Positions 1 to 7,249 of a stretch of DNA of 11,702 bases are shown here, piece after piece. Both the position numbers and the translations under genes were made by a program. This DNA is from Trichomonas tenax (taxonomy: Eukaryota > Parabasalia > Trichomonadida > Trichomonadidae), in NCBI GenBank assembly GCA_023091735.1, contig JALKBU010001386.1, positions 1-11,702 of the forward strand. The letters run 5' to 3'. Each line of letters starts with the position of its first letter. The stretch's first letter is position 1. The notes under the pieces are model-generated. The model was not told where the DNA came from. It saw only the letters and a program-made list of their open reading frames with translations, and did not search any database.

Positions 1-137
1 GCATTCTTAAAGTCATTTGATTTCTCAATTTTACGTTTATCTTTGTCAGAAATTTGATCATAATTTAGTTTATAATTTTCAGCATAAACACGTTTCTTGA
101 TGAGTTCATTAAATGAGTCATTGATTAATTGATCCAT
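1..137 (-). CDS. N-terminal part of an unidentified protein, running off the left edge
   Basis: Reading the minus strand from the ATG at 137, 45 codons stay open to the window edge. The peptide is short-residue, polar and charged, beginning MDQLINDSFNELIKKRVYAE and continuing with a lysine/aspartate-rich stretch. The frame upstream of the ATG closes with a TAA after 11 codons and has no other Met, so 137 is the natural start. A TCATTT Initiator element lies 13 nt upstream of the ATG, which is strong context for a real trichomonad gene. No family is recognisable from 45 residues, and no signal peptide or membrane segment is visible. It is not in a unit with anything else here; the next gene is 2 kb away on the opposite strand. 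Confidence 0.6.
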   Translation of the reverse strand, partial: MDQLINDSFNELIKKRVYAENYKLNYDQISDKDKRKIEKSNDFKN

Positions 138-147
138 TATTGTTGCC

Positions 148-153
148 AAATGA
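148..153 (-). promoter_or_regulatory. Initiator (Inr) of the left-edge gene
   Basis: The minus strand reads TCATTT, matching the trichomonad Inr pattern TCA-pyrimidine-(T/A). The A taken as +1 is at 151, which gives a 13-nt 5' UTR before the ATG at 137. Such very short leaders are usual in trichomonads. The motif is short and will also occur by chance in AT-rich DNA; its position is what makes it convincing. Confidence 0.55.
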
Positions 154-428
154 TAAGTTTTTGGAACATATTATTTGATGACCAGCAAATTAGCACGAAA
201 AGGAGTAAAACAATAATGTAGTTAGTTGCAAGTAACCATTAAATAGTTAAAAATACAAATAAAAGAAAAAGTAAATGAGTACCAAATAAAATATTGTGTC
301 GACAATCCAATTTTTTATCGTCTTTTGTTTCGCCACATTTGGAGAAGCGCCTTTTTCTATATTAAAGCATCAATATTTTGACCTACAACTTATGCTGCAA
401 TGACCAGTGGCTGATAGAGAACCTGACT

Positions 429-446
429 CAATGCATAAATGCATTG
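429..446. repeat. Short perfect palindrome CAATGCAT-AA-ATGCATTG
   Basis: Two 8-bp arms are perfect inverted copies separated by AA. It could be a dimeric protein-binding site or simply chance in AT-rich DNA. No gene starts nearby, so a regulatory role is unsupported. Confidence 0.5.
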
Positions 447-1234
447 GCTACAAAAAGTTGGTTAATTAACAATAATAATTCTTTTTGAAAACATAATTGT
501 CGATTCTTTTATATGTATTTGTTTATTATATGAGCAATGTTTATTGTGATATGGATGTGTTTAGGATGATAGCACAACATTTACTTATTTTGAAAATTGC
601 ATTATTTTAAAAAAGTGTGTTTTTTTGTGTTTTGTCATGTACAACACCTCTTACATATATTGTAGATGGGTGTTTTAATTGTATCATGCCTATATTAGTG
701 ATATTGAGTGTGTTCCGAGTTGATGTTGTGTCAACAAAAATGACACTTTAAGGAGTCAATAATGTATGATTTTCTTGCAAATAAAATGTATATATCTCAA
801 AGATTGCATAGTACAATATATTTACAAGACAGTCTCACATCGCATATTGTGTATCTGAGTTAAATAGCCCACTTCTATCGCAAAATTCTACTATAAATGT
901 ACAGTAATGTTTTTGGATTATTTTGGTTGTTATCGTGTTTTTTTTTTTTTTGTATTTCTCCATAATTATGAAATGTTCGATATTATTCTTTTTAATCGTG
1001 TAAATGCATTAAGAGGAGTATCTATTTATCGTTTTTAACGAACAATCGAAAAAACGTTATGAAGCTGGCAGAGATGACTACATAACGTCTTTAAAAAGTG
1101 TAATAGCCTTTTAATATCAAAAGGAAAAAATAAAAAGTGGAAAATTATTATGTCCTATCATGAAAAAGGGGAAGAGAGGTGAAGTGATGCGGTTCTGACA
1201 TGAAAAGTGGAGACTTGAAAATAGAAGCAAGAGA

Positions 1235-1305
1235 GTTCGAGATGCTGATAAGATGTGCTTCAGGGACCCTTCAGCCTTGAAGCACATATTATCAGCATCT
1301 CGAAC
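1235..1305. repeat. Near-perfect 28-bp hairpin with 15-nt loop
   Basis: The left arm 1235-1262 (GTTCGAGATGCTGATAAGAT and eight more bases) and the right arm 1278-1305 are inverted copies matching at 27 of 28 positions, with a 15-nt loop at 1263-1277. The single mismatch would be G opposite A. The loop contains GGGACCC, itself nearly self-complementary. The arms have more G and C than the surrounding spacer. In RNA this would be a 71-nt stem-loop, the size range of a small-RNA precursor. It could equally be a tiny foldback transposon remnant. There is no neighbouring gene for which it could be a terminator or UTR element. Confidence 0.75.
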
Positions 1306-1349
1306 AACTTGGAACGATATTTAGAAATTATTGAATATTTTTTGCTCAG

Positions 1350-1409
1350 TCTCACACACACACAGTGTGGTGACTCACCACACTGTGTAGAATCACACTG
1401 TGTGCGAGA
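1350..1409. repeat. Nested CA/TG palindrome cluster
   Basis: Positions 1360-1388 form a palindrome with perfect 14-bp arms around a single central C (1374): ACACAGTGTGGTGA, then C, then its inverse. A third related block at 1394-1409 (CACACTGTGTGCGAGA) is an imperfect inverse of 1350-1369 (TCTCACACACACACAGTGTG), so the outer arms nest around the inner palindrome. It is a simple-sequence derived structure able to extrude a cruciform. It lies only 45 bp from the 28-bp hairpin, so the two may belong to one inserted unit. Confidence 0.7.
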
Positions 1410-2116
1410 TATATAAGATTAGATATCGTATCTCAAAATTGTGAAGACAAGCCCATTGGTGACAAAGACCGCATATTATACTCCTAGAGTGTACGCCAAA
1501 TACAAAATATAATGTAATTCTCTTGGTTTAAAAAAATTGGATATGATTGTATAATTAAACTCGGTAAATATGATTTTTTCTTCAATCTGATAGATTCTGC
1601 CAGCGCAAAAATGAGCACTACACACCCATTTTTCTTATTTTGCTTTGCGTTTAGATAAAGCATATGATGCCATATATATATTTCAACAAATTTCAACTTT
1701 TTATTTTTCAAAAAATACTTTCACATTTTGAAGTGATATTTAGTATCAATATATCATGTAAGTGCTATATTTAAAAGATCGATTAATATCTCAATAAATA
1801 TTGAGATTCACCAATTTTAATGATTTAAATCATAATCTACACTTATAGTGGTTTCTGAAAATATAAAATTCATCGTTTTATTTACATCAAAAAACTATGA
1901 AAACCGCCATGTCACTTTTCAGTATAACTCTCCTCAATTTGTCACTTTTAATTTGGCACCTGACCAAAGCCATAAATTCCTGAATAGTTTTGGATACTGA
2001 TAATTTTATTTTTTGTTTCAAATCATAAAATTGAGAGCCCTCGTTTTCGCAAAAAATAACATCACCTATATCATATGCAGATCCTAAATCTTAAGTTTTT
2101 TTGATCTTTGGCTGAT

Positions 2117-2122
2117 TCATTT
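2117..2122 (+). promoter_or_regulatory. Probable Initiator of the ankyrin gene
   Basis: TCATTT fits the trichomonad Inr, with A+1 at 2119 and a 42-nt leader to the ATG at 2161. Other TCA triplets closer to the ATG (TCAAAT, TCAATT, TCAATG) lack the pyrimidine after A+1 and fit less well. The assignment is by motif and distance only. Confidence 0.45.
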
Positions 2123-2160
2123 TTGAGAGAATTGAAAATTGTCAAATTCAATTTTTATCA

Positions 2161-3627
2161 ATGTTTCCAGAAAGATCTCAGCAATTGATTGACTCTTTTT
2201 CATCCATCCAGACATCACTCTCAGAGCTCAGTGAAGCTTCCTACGAAGCAACATATGATTTGATTAAGAATTCGAAGTATTTTAATTCTGAATCAAAGGT
2301 ATATGAAGTTTTAAAGGAGATTTTCTACATTGCCATGATCAGCATCGATCAATATGAAGTTTTGGCGAAGTTTGTTTCATTCATTGACACAAAGTTGACA
2401 GAATCGAATAATTTCTTGCCGATCAAGGACCTCTGCATGGAGATTGCTACCGCAACATTGAAAGACGACCAAAAGTCTTGGTTTAGGAAATCATCTGATT
2501 TCAAGTTCCTTCGTTCATTGTTTTCGGAAGGTTTTTACTCCATCTTGGACATTATAAACGCCATTGAATCATTCCCTTCGAGAATGAGGAACCAGAAGTT
2601 CTTGTTTTCATTATATTTTCTTCCTGAACTCAAAGAAATCCTTCCAGAGACAATCATTGGCCAAAATGACTTCGAATTTGTTGATCAATCATTGAAAGAT
2701 GTTGTTTCGTCAATGAGGTTTTACACATACAACAACTTTGAAAAATTCCATGAATTTATTAAATATGGATATGCTAAAAATTCCATTGAGTACTACATTA
2801 AATATGATGATTGGAACCATTTCTACAAATGGGGACCCGTTAATTTCAATCCTACAAATTTGATGCCAATAAATCCATTCGAAACACATCCAGAGTTGCA
2901 GGGAATGAACTATTTGGACTTAACTGCATTCTATGGTGCTATTAAATGCTTCAAATCATTCCTTATGATGGGATGCGCTTGGAATCTCGCTTCTAGCTTC
3001 GCCATTGCTGGAGGATGCATCGAAATCTACAGAATATTGCAGTCCATGAACTGCTCCAACGAAAATGTTCTTCCTTACGCCGTTCTTTACCGCAAGAATG
3101 AAGTTTTCGACTGGATTATGGACTTCAACAATGGGTGGGACTTCGAAAAGCGCTACAAAGAGTCTTATCGCATTGCCATAGAGACAAACAACATGCACGC
3201 TCTCAGATTTTTCATCAATGAAGGTTTTGATGTTAATTTCACAGATGTCATCTCTGAGTCGACGCTTCACACGGCAGCGAGAAATGGAAACTCTACTGTC
3301 TTCCAGATTCTTTCTGGATTCGAGGGCGTCGATGTCAACAACCTCGACATTACAGGAAACACACCTCTCAGAGTTGCTGTTGATAATGGACAGCATCGCT
3401 TCGTTGAGGATATGAACGATCTCGGAATCGAACCAAACTGCCACGGATCGCTCAAATACACTCCTTTGCATCTTGCAGTTCAACGGGATAACCTGCATCT
3501 CGTTGAAGCTCTCCTCAAATGCAAAGGAATCAACGTTAACTTCCAGAATAAGTTCGGAATGACTCCGTTGTCGATGGCGAAGTCAGAATCAATTCGCAAA
3601 GTGCTCATTAGCGCTGGAGCGATTTGA
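2161..3627 (+). CDS. DUF3447/ankyrin-repeat protein
   Basis: A complete 488-residue protein ending in TGA. The N-terminal half (about 1-245) is a helical region without a recognised catalytic motif. Residues about 249-325 match the DUF3447 ankyrin-like pattern: a tract starting MNYLDLTAFYGAIKCFKSFL, followed by a SSFAIAGGCIEIYRIL segment. Canonical ankyrin repeats follow near 366-398 (TLHTAARNGN), 399-432 (GNTPLRVAVDNG), 433-465 (YTPLHLAVQRDN) and a final half repeat near 466-488 (GMTPLSMA). There is no signal peptide or membrane span, so it is probably cytosolic and binds other proteins. Its partner cannot be told from sequence. This architecture is one of the largest gene families in trichomonads. 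The third quarter onward uses clearly more C-ending codons than the AT-rich stretch around codons 175-250. Downstream it converges on the beta-helix fragment, with 61 bp between stop codons. Confidence 0.9.
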   Translation: MFPERSQQLIDSFSSIQTSLSELSEASYEATYDLIKNSKYFNSESKVYEVLKEIFYIAMISIDQYEVLAKFVSFIDTKLTESNNFLPIKDLCMEIATATLKDDQKSWFRKSSDFKFLRSLFSEGFYSILDIINAIESFPSRMRNQKFLFSLYFLPELKEILPETIIGQNDFEFVDQSLKDVVSSMRFYTYNNFEKFHEFIKYGYAKNSIEYYIKYDDWNHFYKWGPVNFNPTNLMPINPFETHPELQGMNYLDLTAFYGAIKCFKSFLMMGCAWNLASSFAIAGGCIEIYRILQSMNCSNENVLPYAVLYRKNEVFDWIMDFNNGWDFEKRYKESYRIAIETNNMHALRFFINEGFDVNFTDVISESTLHTAARNGNSTVFQILSGFEGVDVNNLDITGNTPLRVAVDNGQHRFVEDMNDLGIEPNCHGSLKYTPLHLAVQRDNLHLVEALLKCKGINVNFQNKFGMTPLSMAKSESIRKVLISAGAI

Positions 3628-3688
3628 TTAGTTTATTTATATTATTCAATGTAAATATATGTTTTTATTTTAATATAAAAATTGTTTA

Positions 3689-4237
3689 TTAGCTACCTTT
3701 GAATCGAAACGGATAATTGGCATTACATACTGTACATGGCATCCGCGTGATACGATTGATTTCAACAAAGTAGAAATTTGCCTTGCAATCTTTTGTTCTC
3801 GGGTGAGCAAGCTCGTTTTCAAACTTATCTGTTAATATTTCACTTGTGTTAAAACTGCCATCTGGACCTGTTCCTTTATTATAATACCCACCATTCGTTC
3901 CTTCAAAGTAGCGATGAATTATGGTCATTTGTGAATTATCCGCGTAAAATAAGTTGTACCCTTTATTTTCAACAAATACACAATCTTCTATAGTTGTTAT
4001 TCCAGAACTATCTTTGACAAATATTGTTGCAACATGATTATATAAAACATTGCACTTATAAATAGTCATAGGAGAAGAATAAGAGCAAATAATCATATTA
4101 CCCAAATTAGAAGTTTCATTGGCAAATATTGATAATTCTGAAAGAAGTGGATAATTTGAATTATATCTAAAAGCTGAATTTTCAAGGGATTTACAATTTG
4201 TAATATAGGGTGTGCAAGGGTGTATATTATATATGTG
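3689..4237 (-). pseudogene. 5'-truncated beta-helix (Pmp-like) surface-protein fragment
   Basis: The minus-strand frame is open from 4237 to the TAA at 3689-3691. It has no ATG in its first 47 codons; the first Met codon is at 4094-4096. The peptide shows spaced rungs of small polar and aliphatic residues (NMIICSYSSPMTIYKCNVLY, then GITTIEDCVFVENKGYNLFY and NSQMTII), the pattern of right-handed parallel beta-helix repeats. It ends in a Cys-containing tail (HPRTKDCKANFYF, MPCTVCNANYPF). Trichomonads carry many such Pmp-like surface proteins, usually far longer and with a signal peptide and a membrane anchor; both are missing here. The open frame closes at a TAA (4238-4240) inside the 4209-4296 inverted-repeat structure, suggesting an insertion or rearrangement removed the front of the gene. 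A short protein starting at 4096 cannot be excluded, but I see no Inr there. Confidence 0.6.
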
Positions 4238-4296
4238 TTAATAGAATGATTCAGATTTGCTCCAATCTTTCTGCGCTAAACACGCCCTTGCACACC
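4209..4296. repeat. Short inverted repeat flanking an ~64-bp core, possible mini-insertion
   Basis: GGTGTGCAAGGG at 4209-4220 is inverted perfectly at 4285-4296. Allowing a one-base gap, the match extends to about 15-16 bases (GGTGTGCAAGGG-TGT against GGTGTGCAAGGGCGTGT). The right arm and its flank (CTGCGCTAAACACGCCC) are much richer in G and C than the surroundings. The structure overlaps the start of the broken beta-helix frame. It may be a miniature transposable element or solo end; no flanking target duplication is obvious. Confidence 0.5.
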
Positions 4297-4651
4297 GGCT
4301 TTGCGTAAAACAATTTAATTGCCTTTTGATAATAAATCGATATTTTCCATTTGATTCCATTCTTTACTACACATCACTACATAGGAATACATTTGTGAAT
4401 GAATAGTATCAATAAGAACTGAGATAAAAACACTTTATAATAGAAAATATATAAATATCTTTTGAAATTATAAAATAAGTTATATTCATCTTAAATTTAC
4501 TATATATTATCTATGTTTAATCAGATATTCGATTATAAGCTTTTCAAATAAAACCATATAAATTTCAATAGATATATTTTCTTGTTATTGATATAATATT
4601 CGGAGAAATGGATAAAATTGATGAAATTTGAAGTTTTGTAACATAAAAAGT
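4297..4651. other. Spacer upstream of the coiled-coil gene
   Basis: AT-rich, apparently non-coding. On the minus strand a short 26-codon frame starts at an ATG near 4400 and closes before the inverted repeat. Its peptide (including CSKEWNQMENIDLLSKGN) could be a further scrap of the neighbouring broken gene, but nothing proves it. The last 200 bp are very AT-rich and end at the Inr of the next gene. Confidence 0.5.
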
Positions 4652-4657
4652 TCATTA
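4652..4657 (+). promoter_or_regulatory. Initiator of the coiled-coil gene
   Basis: TCATTA, directly after a T, is an excellent match to the trichomonad Inr, with A+1 at 4654 and ATG at 4664. The resulting 10-nt leader is typical. It also decides the start: any frame extension upstream of 4664 would lie before the transcription start. Confidence 0.7.
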
Positions 4658-4663
4658 TTATTA

Positions 4664-5893
4664 ATGTCGAATTATCCATCTTGGAAGGATATCAAAAATA
4701 ATCCAAAACTCATTTCCGAGATGGATGATGAGACGATAGACTTTCTTTTGAGAAAAAGTAGGTACGAAATAGAGCTCAGAGAGTCATATTCAGAGAATTC
4801 GAAAAAAATGGAAGAAGCAGAAGAGAGATTGAGGCCTCTTTTCCAGAAAATCGATTCGAATATAATAAGAATGGAAGAAGAAATCTATGATTTATCAAAA
4901 ACATTCCAAAGAAACCAAAATTATGAAATCGAAGTTTTTTCTTATGGATTATTTACAAATGAAGGCTTGAAACAGCTTTGCACTGATGTTGTAAATCTCA
5001 CCAATACACTTACAAGTGAATTCGACAAAGATGATTGTTTATATATTGCAGATCTATTCTCTGGGGGCTCAAATATTGCTGAAAGAAGGATAAATAAGCT
5101 TCTTCCTTACTACAATGAGCTTTTAGAGAACACATCTAAGAAAGTGAAATCTTTATCAAGGAAAACTCTTCAACATCGAAATCATCCAATGCCAGCTGCG
5201 ACATATAGATCAATTAGATCGCTAAAGAACGGAATAAAATCAATTAAACACGAATCTGAAAAATTAGGATCAGTATCTGAAGCCTACAAACAGTTACAAG
5301 AAGATTATGAGGAACTGCAGGACCAGAGGGATGATTTGGAATATTTTTTGAACCAAAATATTGATTCACCAATTGTTGTGAGATCTCCGCATGGTGGAGG
5401 CTCAAGAGAATTCGATTTAAGTCCTGCTTCACCAAGAGATGATGAAGGGGATTTGAATTTTACATTTGTCGAATCAGATTTCACTCCAGAACATGTTGAT
5501 AAACTTTATGAGTTGAAAGGAGAGATTCAAAAAATGAAAGAGGAAAACAAAGACAGCCAGAGACAAGTTTCTGAAGCACAGAGTGAAATGGAACAAGCCG
5601 CAAAAGAAATCGAAGATTATGATACTAGAATTAAGAGAATTAGTGATTCTATAGGTCCACTCAAAGATAAATACTATTTGATGAAGAATGCTTATATATC
5701 ATTAGACAGTTTTGAAGATATGGTTAAGAATTTCTTTGAACAAAAGAAGAAAGCTACAAACATGACTAACGAACATGAAGAGTTCATAAATAAGCGTGTT
5801 TCAGATCTTCAAGAGAAACTCAACGAATTAGATGAACAAATCATGAATTATACCGAGAAACTCATAGAAATAGAAACAAAGAATCTCAACTAA
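4664..5893 (+). CDS. Coiled-coil protein of unknown function
   Basis: A 409-residue protein beginning MSNYPSWKDIKNNPK and ending in TAA. The frame continues 12 codons upstream only to a TTG, and the Inr at 4652-4657 lies inside that extension, so ATG 4664 is chosen. Coiled-coil-like Glu/Lys/Leu heptads occupy about residues 30-80, 195-232 (KQLQEDYEELQDQRDDLEYF), 278-340 and 350-406. A more globular stretch lies near 85-190. Between coils, residues 235-263 form a Gly/Ser/Pro/Asp-rich linker with four Ser-Pro sites (S235, S241, S253, S256) that could be targets of proline-directed kinases; that is inference. No signal peptide or membrane span is seen. The architecture suits a cytoskeletal, Golgi-tether or scaffold role, but coiled coils are poor guides to function and I do not recognise the family. 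Confidence 0.85.
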   Translation: MSNYPSWKDIKNNPKLISEMDDETIDFLLRKSRYEIELRESYSENSKKMEEAEERLRPLFQKIDSNIIRMEEEIYDLSKTFQRNQNYEIEVFSYGLFTNEGLKQLCTDVVNLTNTLTSEFDKDDCLYIADLFSGGSNIAERRINKLLPYYNELLENTSKKVKSLSRKTLQHRNHPMPAATYRSIRSLKNGIKSIKHESEKLGSVSEAYKQLQEDYEELQDQRDDLEYFLNQNIDSPIVVRSPHGGGSREFDLSPASPRDDEGDLNFTFVESDFTPEHVDKLYELKGEIQKMKEENKDSQRQVSEAQSEMEQAAKEIEDYDTRIKRISDSIGPLKDKYYLMKNAYISLDSFEDMVKNFFEQKKKATNMTNEHEEFINKRVSDLQEKLNELDEQIMNYTEKLIEIETKNLN

Positions 5894-6429
5894 GATTTTT
5901 CATACGGTTTATCATGTGATTGTCCAGTTTTGGACTGGTATTCGAACTGATTTTTTATTTTCCTTTTACATATATGAAATGTTAATACGAATATTCATTT
6001 CATTGCATGTCCATCTATCTACCAATTATCAGACCCAATTCCAGCGACAATTTTATTTTTGAATTTTATTATTTGATGAATCATCAATTATGATGATTGA
6101 AAATGTTTTGCGCTAGTTGAGCTGTTAATAAATATTATTGTTATTATTGATGTAATTTAATAATATTTTTTCAAAAAATTAATATCAAAATATATTCATT
6201 GATAATTTAGTAATAGAAGTTTTGGAAGAATGCAAGATGTGTGATAATATGCAAAGTGATGACAATTAAGGAAATATATATAAAAAATAAATTAATTTGA
6301 TAGGTTAATGAAACTCATTGAATATTTTGTGAAAACTATCAAAATTATTATAGTGTCCTATGTATGCAGATCATAAGTTTTAAATTTAAGTTCTTACAAA
6401 AAGTGTCATTTTCATTGTTTTATTTAAAA
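5894..6429. other. AT-rich spacer
   Basis: No gene is visible. A perfect small inverted repeat, AATCATCA-ATTA-TGATGATT, lies at 6079-6098. A CCAGT/ACTGG pair sits at 5924-5938, about 30 nt after the coiled-coil stop; it is too weak to call a processing signal. Around 6406-6417, GTCATTTTCATTG contains two overlapping Inr-like sequences just before the decayed gene that follows. Confidence 0.5.
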
Positions 6430-6654
6430 ATCAGCAATGAAGCAGACAACGACGCTCAGGAGCCCGATGTTGAAATCAGCACTTCATAAGATACCTCTAA
6501 CATAAAGTCTAAGTCTGATGTTGCAATTCCAAATATTCCATCAGTTGCAAACGGAGAAGAAGAAACAGATTCAACGACACTCGAAATGCAACCTATTTCT
6601 GGACGTGCGAAAAACTCAGGAAAGAAAAATGCACCGCCAAAAAGATCTTGGTGA
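6430..6654 (+). pseudogene. Decayed gene remnant with in-frame stop
   Basis: Composition changes abruptly from AT-rich spacer to coding-like sequence near 6433 and returns to spacer after a TGA at 6652-6654. One plus-strand frame reads an acidic then basic low-complexity peptide (NEADNDAQEPDVEISTS, a TAA stop at 6496-6498, then DTSNIKSKSDVAIPNIP through GRAKNSGKKNAPPKRSW). The peptide keeps the same character on both sides of the stop, as expected for the C-terminal tail of a protein disabled by one nonsense change. The same frame runs back to an ATG at 6364, but that upstream part is AT-rich and not convincingly coding. A 22-codon frame from ATG 6437 and an antisense 71-codon frame also exist; I judge both less likely. 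The family is unknown. Confidence 0.45.
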
Positions 6655-6940
6655 TGCAGAATATAACTCATTATAAGATTATTACCTTTCGCACATCATT
6701 TTTACGTTCTGTAGTCACTGTGTAACCATTGTTATATATTATGTTTGTTATATGTTATTACACAAAAATGTTATTTACCATAATAAAACCTTCATTGTTA
6801 CGAGAATAAAAAGATCATAGATAGGTGTAAGTCTGCTCAATACACAAATGCATCGATTATAAAAGCAATAAAATAAAAAATCCCGTTAGTTTTTATATTG
6901 ATCTATTGTTGGTGCCATTAATCAATATATGACATAAACT
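6655..6940. other. AT-rich spacer before the foldback element
   Basis: About 290 bp with no open frame of note, no RNA-gene signature and no clear repeat. A weak TAAACT/TAAAAC similarity occurs at the two junctions with the foldback element, too imperfect to count as a target duplication. Confidence 0.5.
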
Positions 6941-7249
6941 TGTAGGGTTGAATAAAGAGTCATGAAAAAGTGATGTGTTTACATGGCAGTTATAAATATG
7001 TTTTGACATGTAAAGTCCGTCATTATAACAAAAGGTGTTCTATTAAGCTTGATATACTCTCTAACAAGCTTATTAGACGCTCTAGCAAGCTTGATAGATT
7101 CTCGAATAAGATTTTCAGATGATATAACAAATTTAATTAAACTTTATAAATACGCATTCTAATTAGCTAACCAATTTTACATGTCAAAACATATTTATAA
7201 CTGCCATGTAAACATATCACTTTTTCATGACTCTTTATTATACCCAACA
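6941..7249. mobile_element. 309-bp foldback/MITE-like element
   Basis: The left arm 6941-7014 and right arm 7176-7249 are inverted copies over 74 bp with four mismatches (70/74). Three of the mismatches lie in the outer ten bases, and an inner block of about 50 bp is perfect. The arms enclose a 161-bp core containing a 21-bp tandem repeat. There is no open frame for a transposase, so the element would be non-autonomous. Long arms around tandem repeats recall Foldback-type and MITE elements of other eukaryotes. The ends read TGTAGGGT and, inverted, TGTTGGGT. A clear target-site duplication was not found, so the exact ends are uncertain. High arm identity suggests recent arrival or gene conversion between arms. 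As transcript it would fold into one long hairpin and could feed a small-RNA pathway. Confidence 0.8.
7045..7128. repeat. 21-bp minisatellite inside the foldback core
   Basis: Units start at 7045, 7066, 7087 and 7108, exactly 21 bp apart. The first three begin AAGCTT and the fourth AAGATT. Unit 1 matches unit 2 at 16 of 21 bases and unit 3 at 17 of 21; unit 4 is more diverged, and a possible fifth (7129) is barely recognisable. The period is a multiple of three, and one frame reads KLDILSN, KLIRRSS, KLDRFSN, KIFR, then a stop, so a degenerate heptapeptide repeat is possible but unsupported by any longer reading frame. Confidence 0.7.

Larger units (their letters stand above)
154..2116. other. 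Long gene-free AT-rich spacer with repeats
   Basis: About 2 kb without a credible gene. All frames are closed frequently. A 75-codon minus-strand frame near 1484-1711 lacks an ATG at its 5' end and resembles no family. The spacer holds an 18-bp palindrome (429-446), a run of 14 T (938-951), a 28-bp hairpin (1235-1305) and a CA/TG palindrome cluster (1350-1409), listed separately. The section around 1140-1340 is visibly less AT-rich than its surroundings and could be a decayed insertion. I see no tRNA, rRNA or recognisable snRNA. Confidence 0.6.

Noticed and set aside
938..951. 14-T run as a terminator for a small RNA gene
   Set aside because: No RNA-gene promoter boxes or stable structure precede it; long T runs are expected in such AT-rich DNA.
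1230..1245. GTTCGAGAT as a tRNA T-loop (B box)
   Set aside because: No matching A box, acceptor stem or anticodon arm can be folded around it; it is part of the longer hairpin arm.
1353..1366. ACACACACACACAG as a trichomonad intron 3' splice site
   Set aside because: The conserved branch-plus-acceptor motif ACTAACACACAG is absent, and no 5' GTATGT-type donor with coding flanks is nearby.
1484..1711. 75-codon minus-strand frame
   Set aside because: It begins at a TTG, has no Inr at a sensible distance, and its Ile/Lys/Tyr-rich peptide looks like translated AT-rich spacer.
2956..3498. 180-codon antisense frame inside the ankyrin gene
   Set aside because: It lies wholly opposite a well-supported DUF3447/ankyrin coding region, shows no domain, and its openness is explained by the C-rich codons of the sense gene.
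5924..5938. CCAGT/ACTGG stem after the coiled-coil stop as a terminator
   Set aside because: Only five base pairs with no T run, and intrinsic terminators of this type are a bacterial feature not expected here.
6456..6671. 71-codon minus-strand frame over the decayed gene
   Set aside because: The plus-strand frame has more protein-like acidic/basic tail character; the minus frame looks like its antisense shadow. Not fully excluded.
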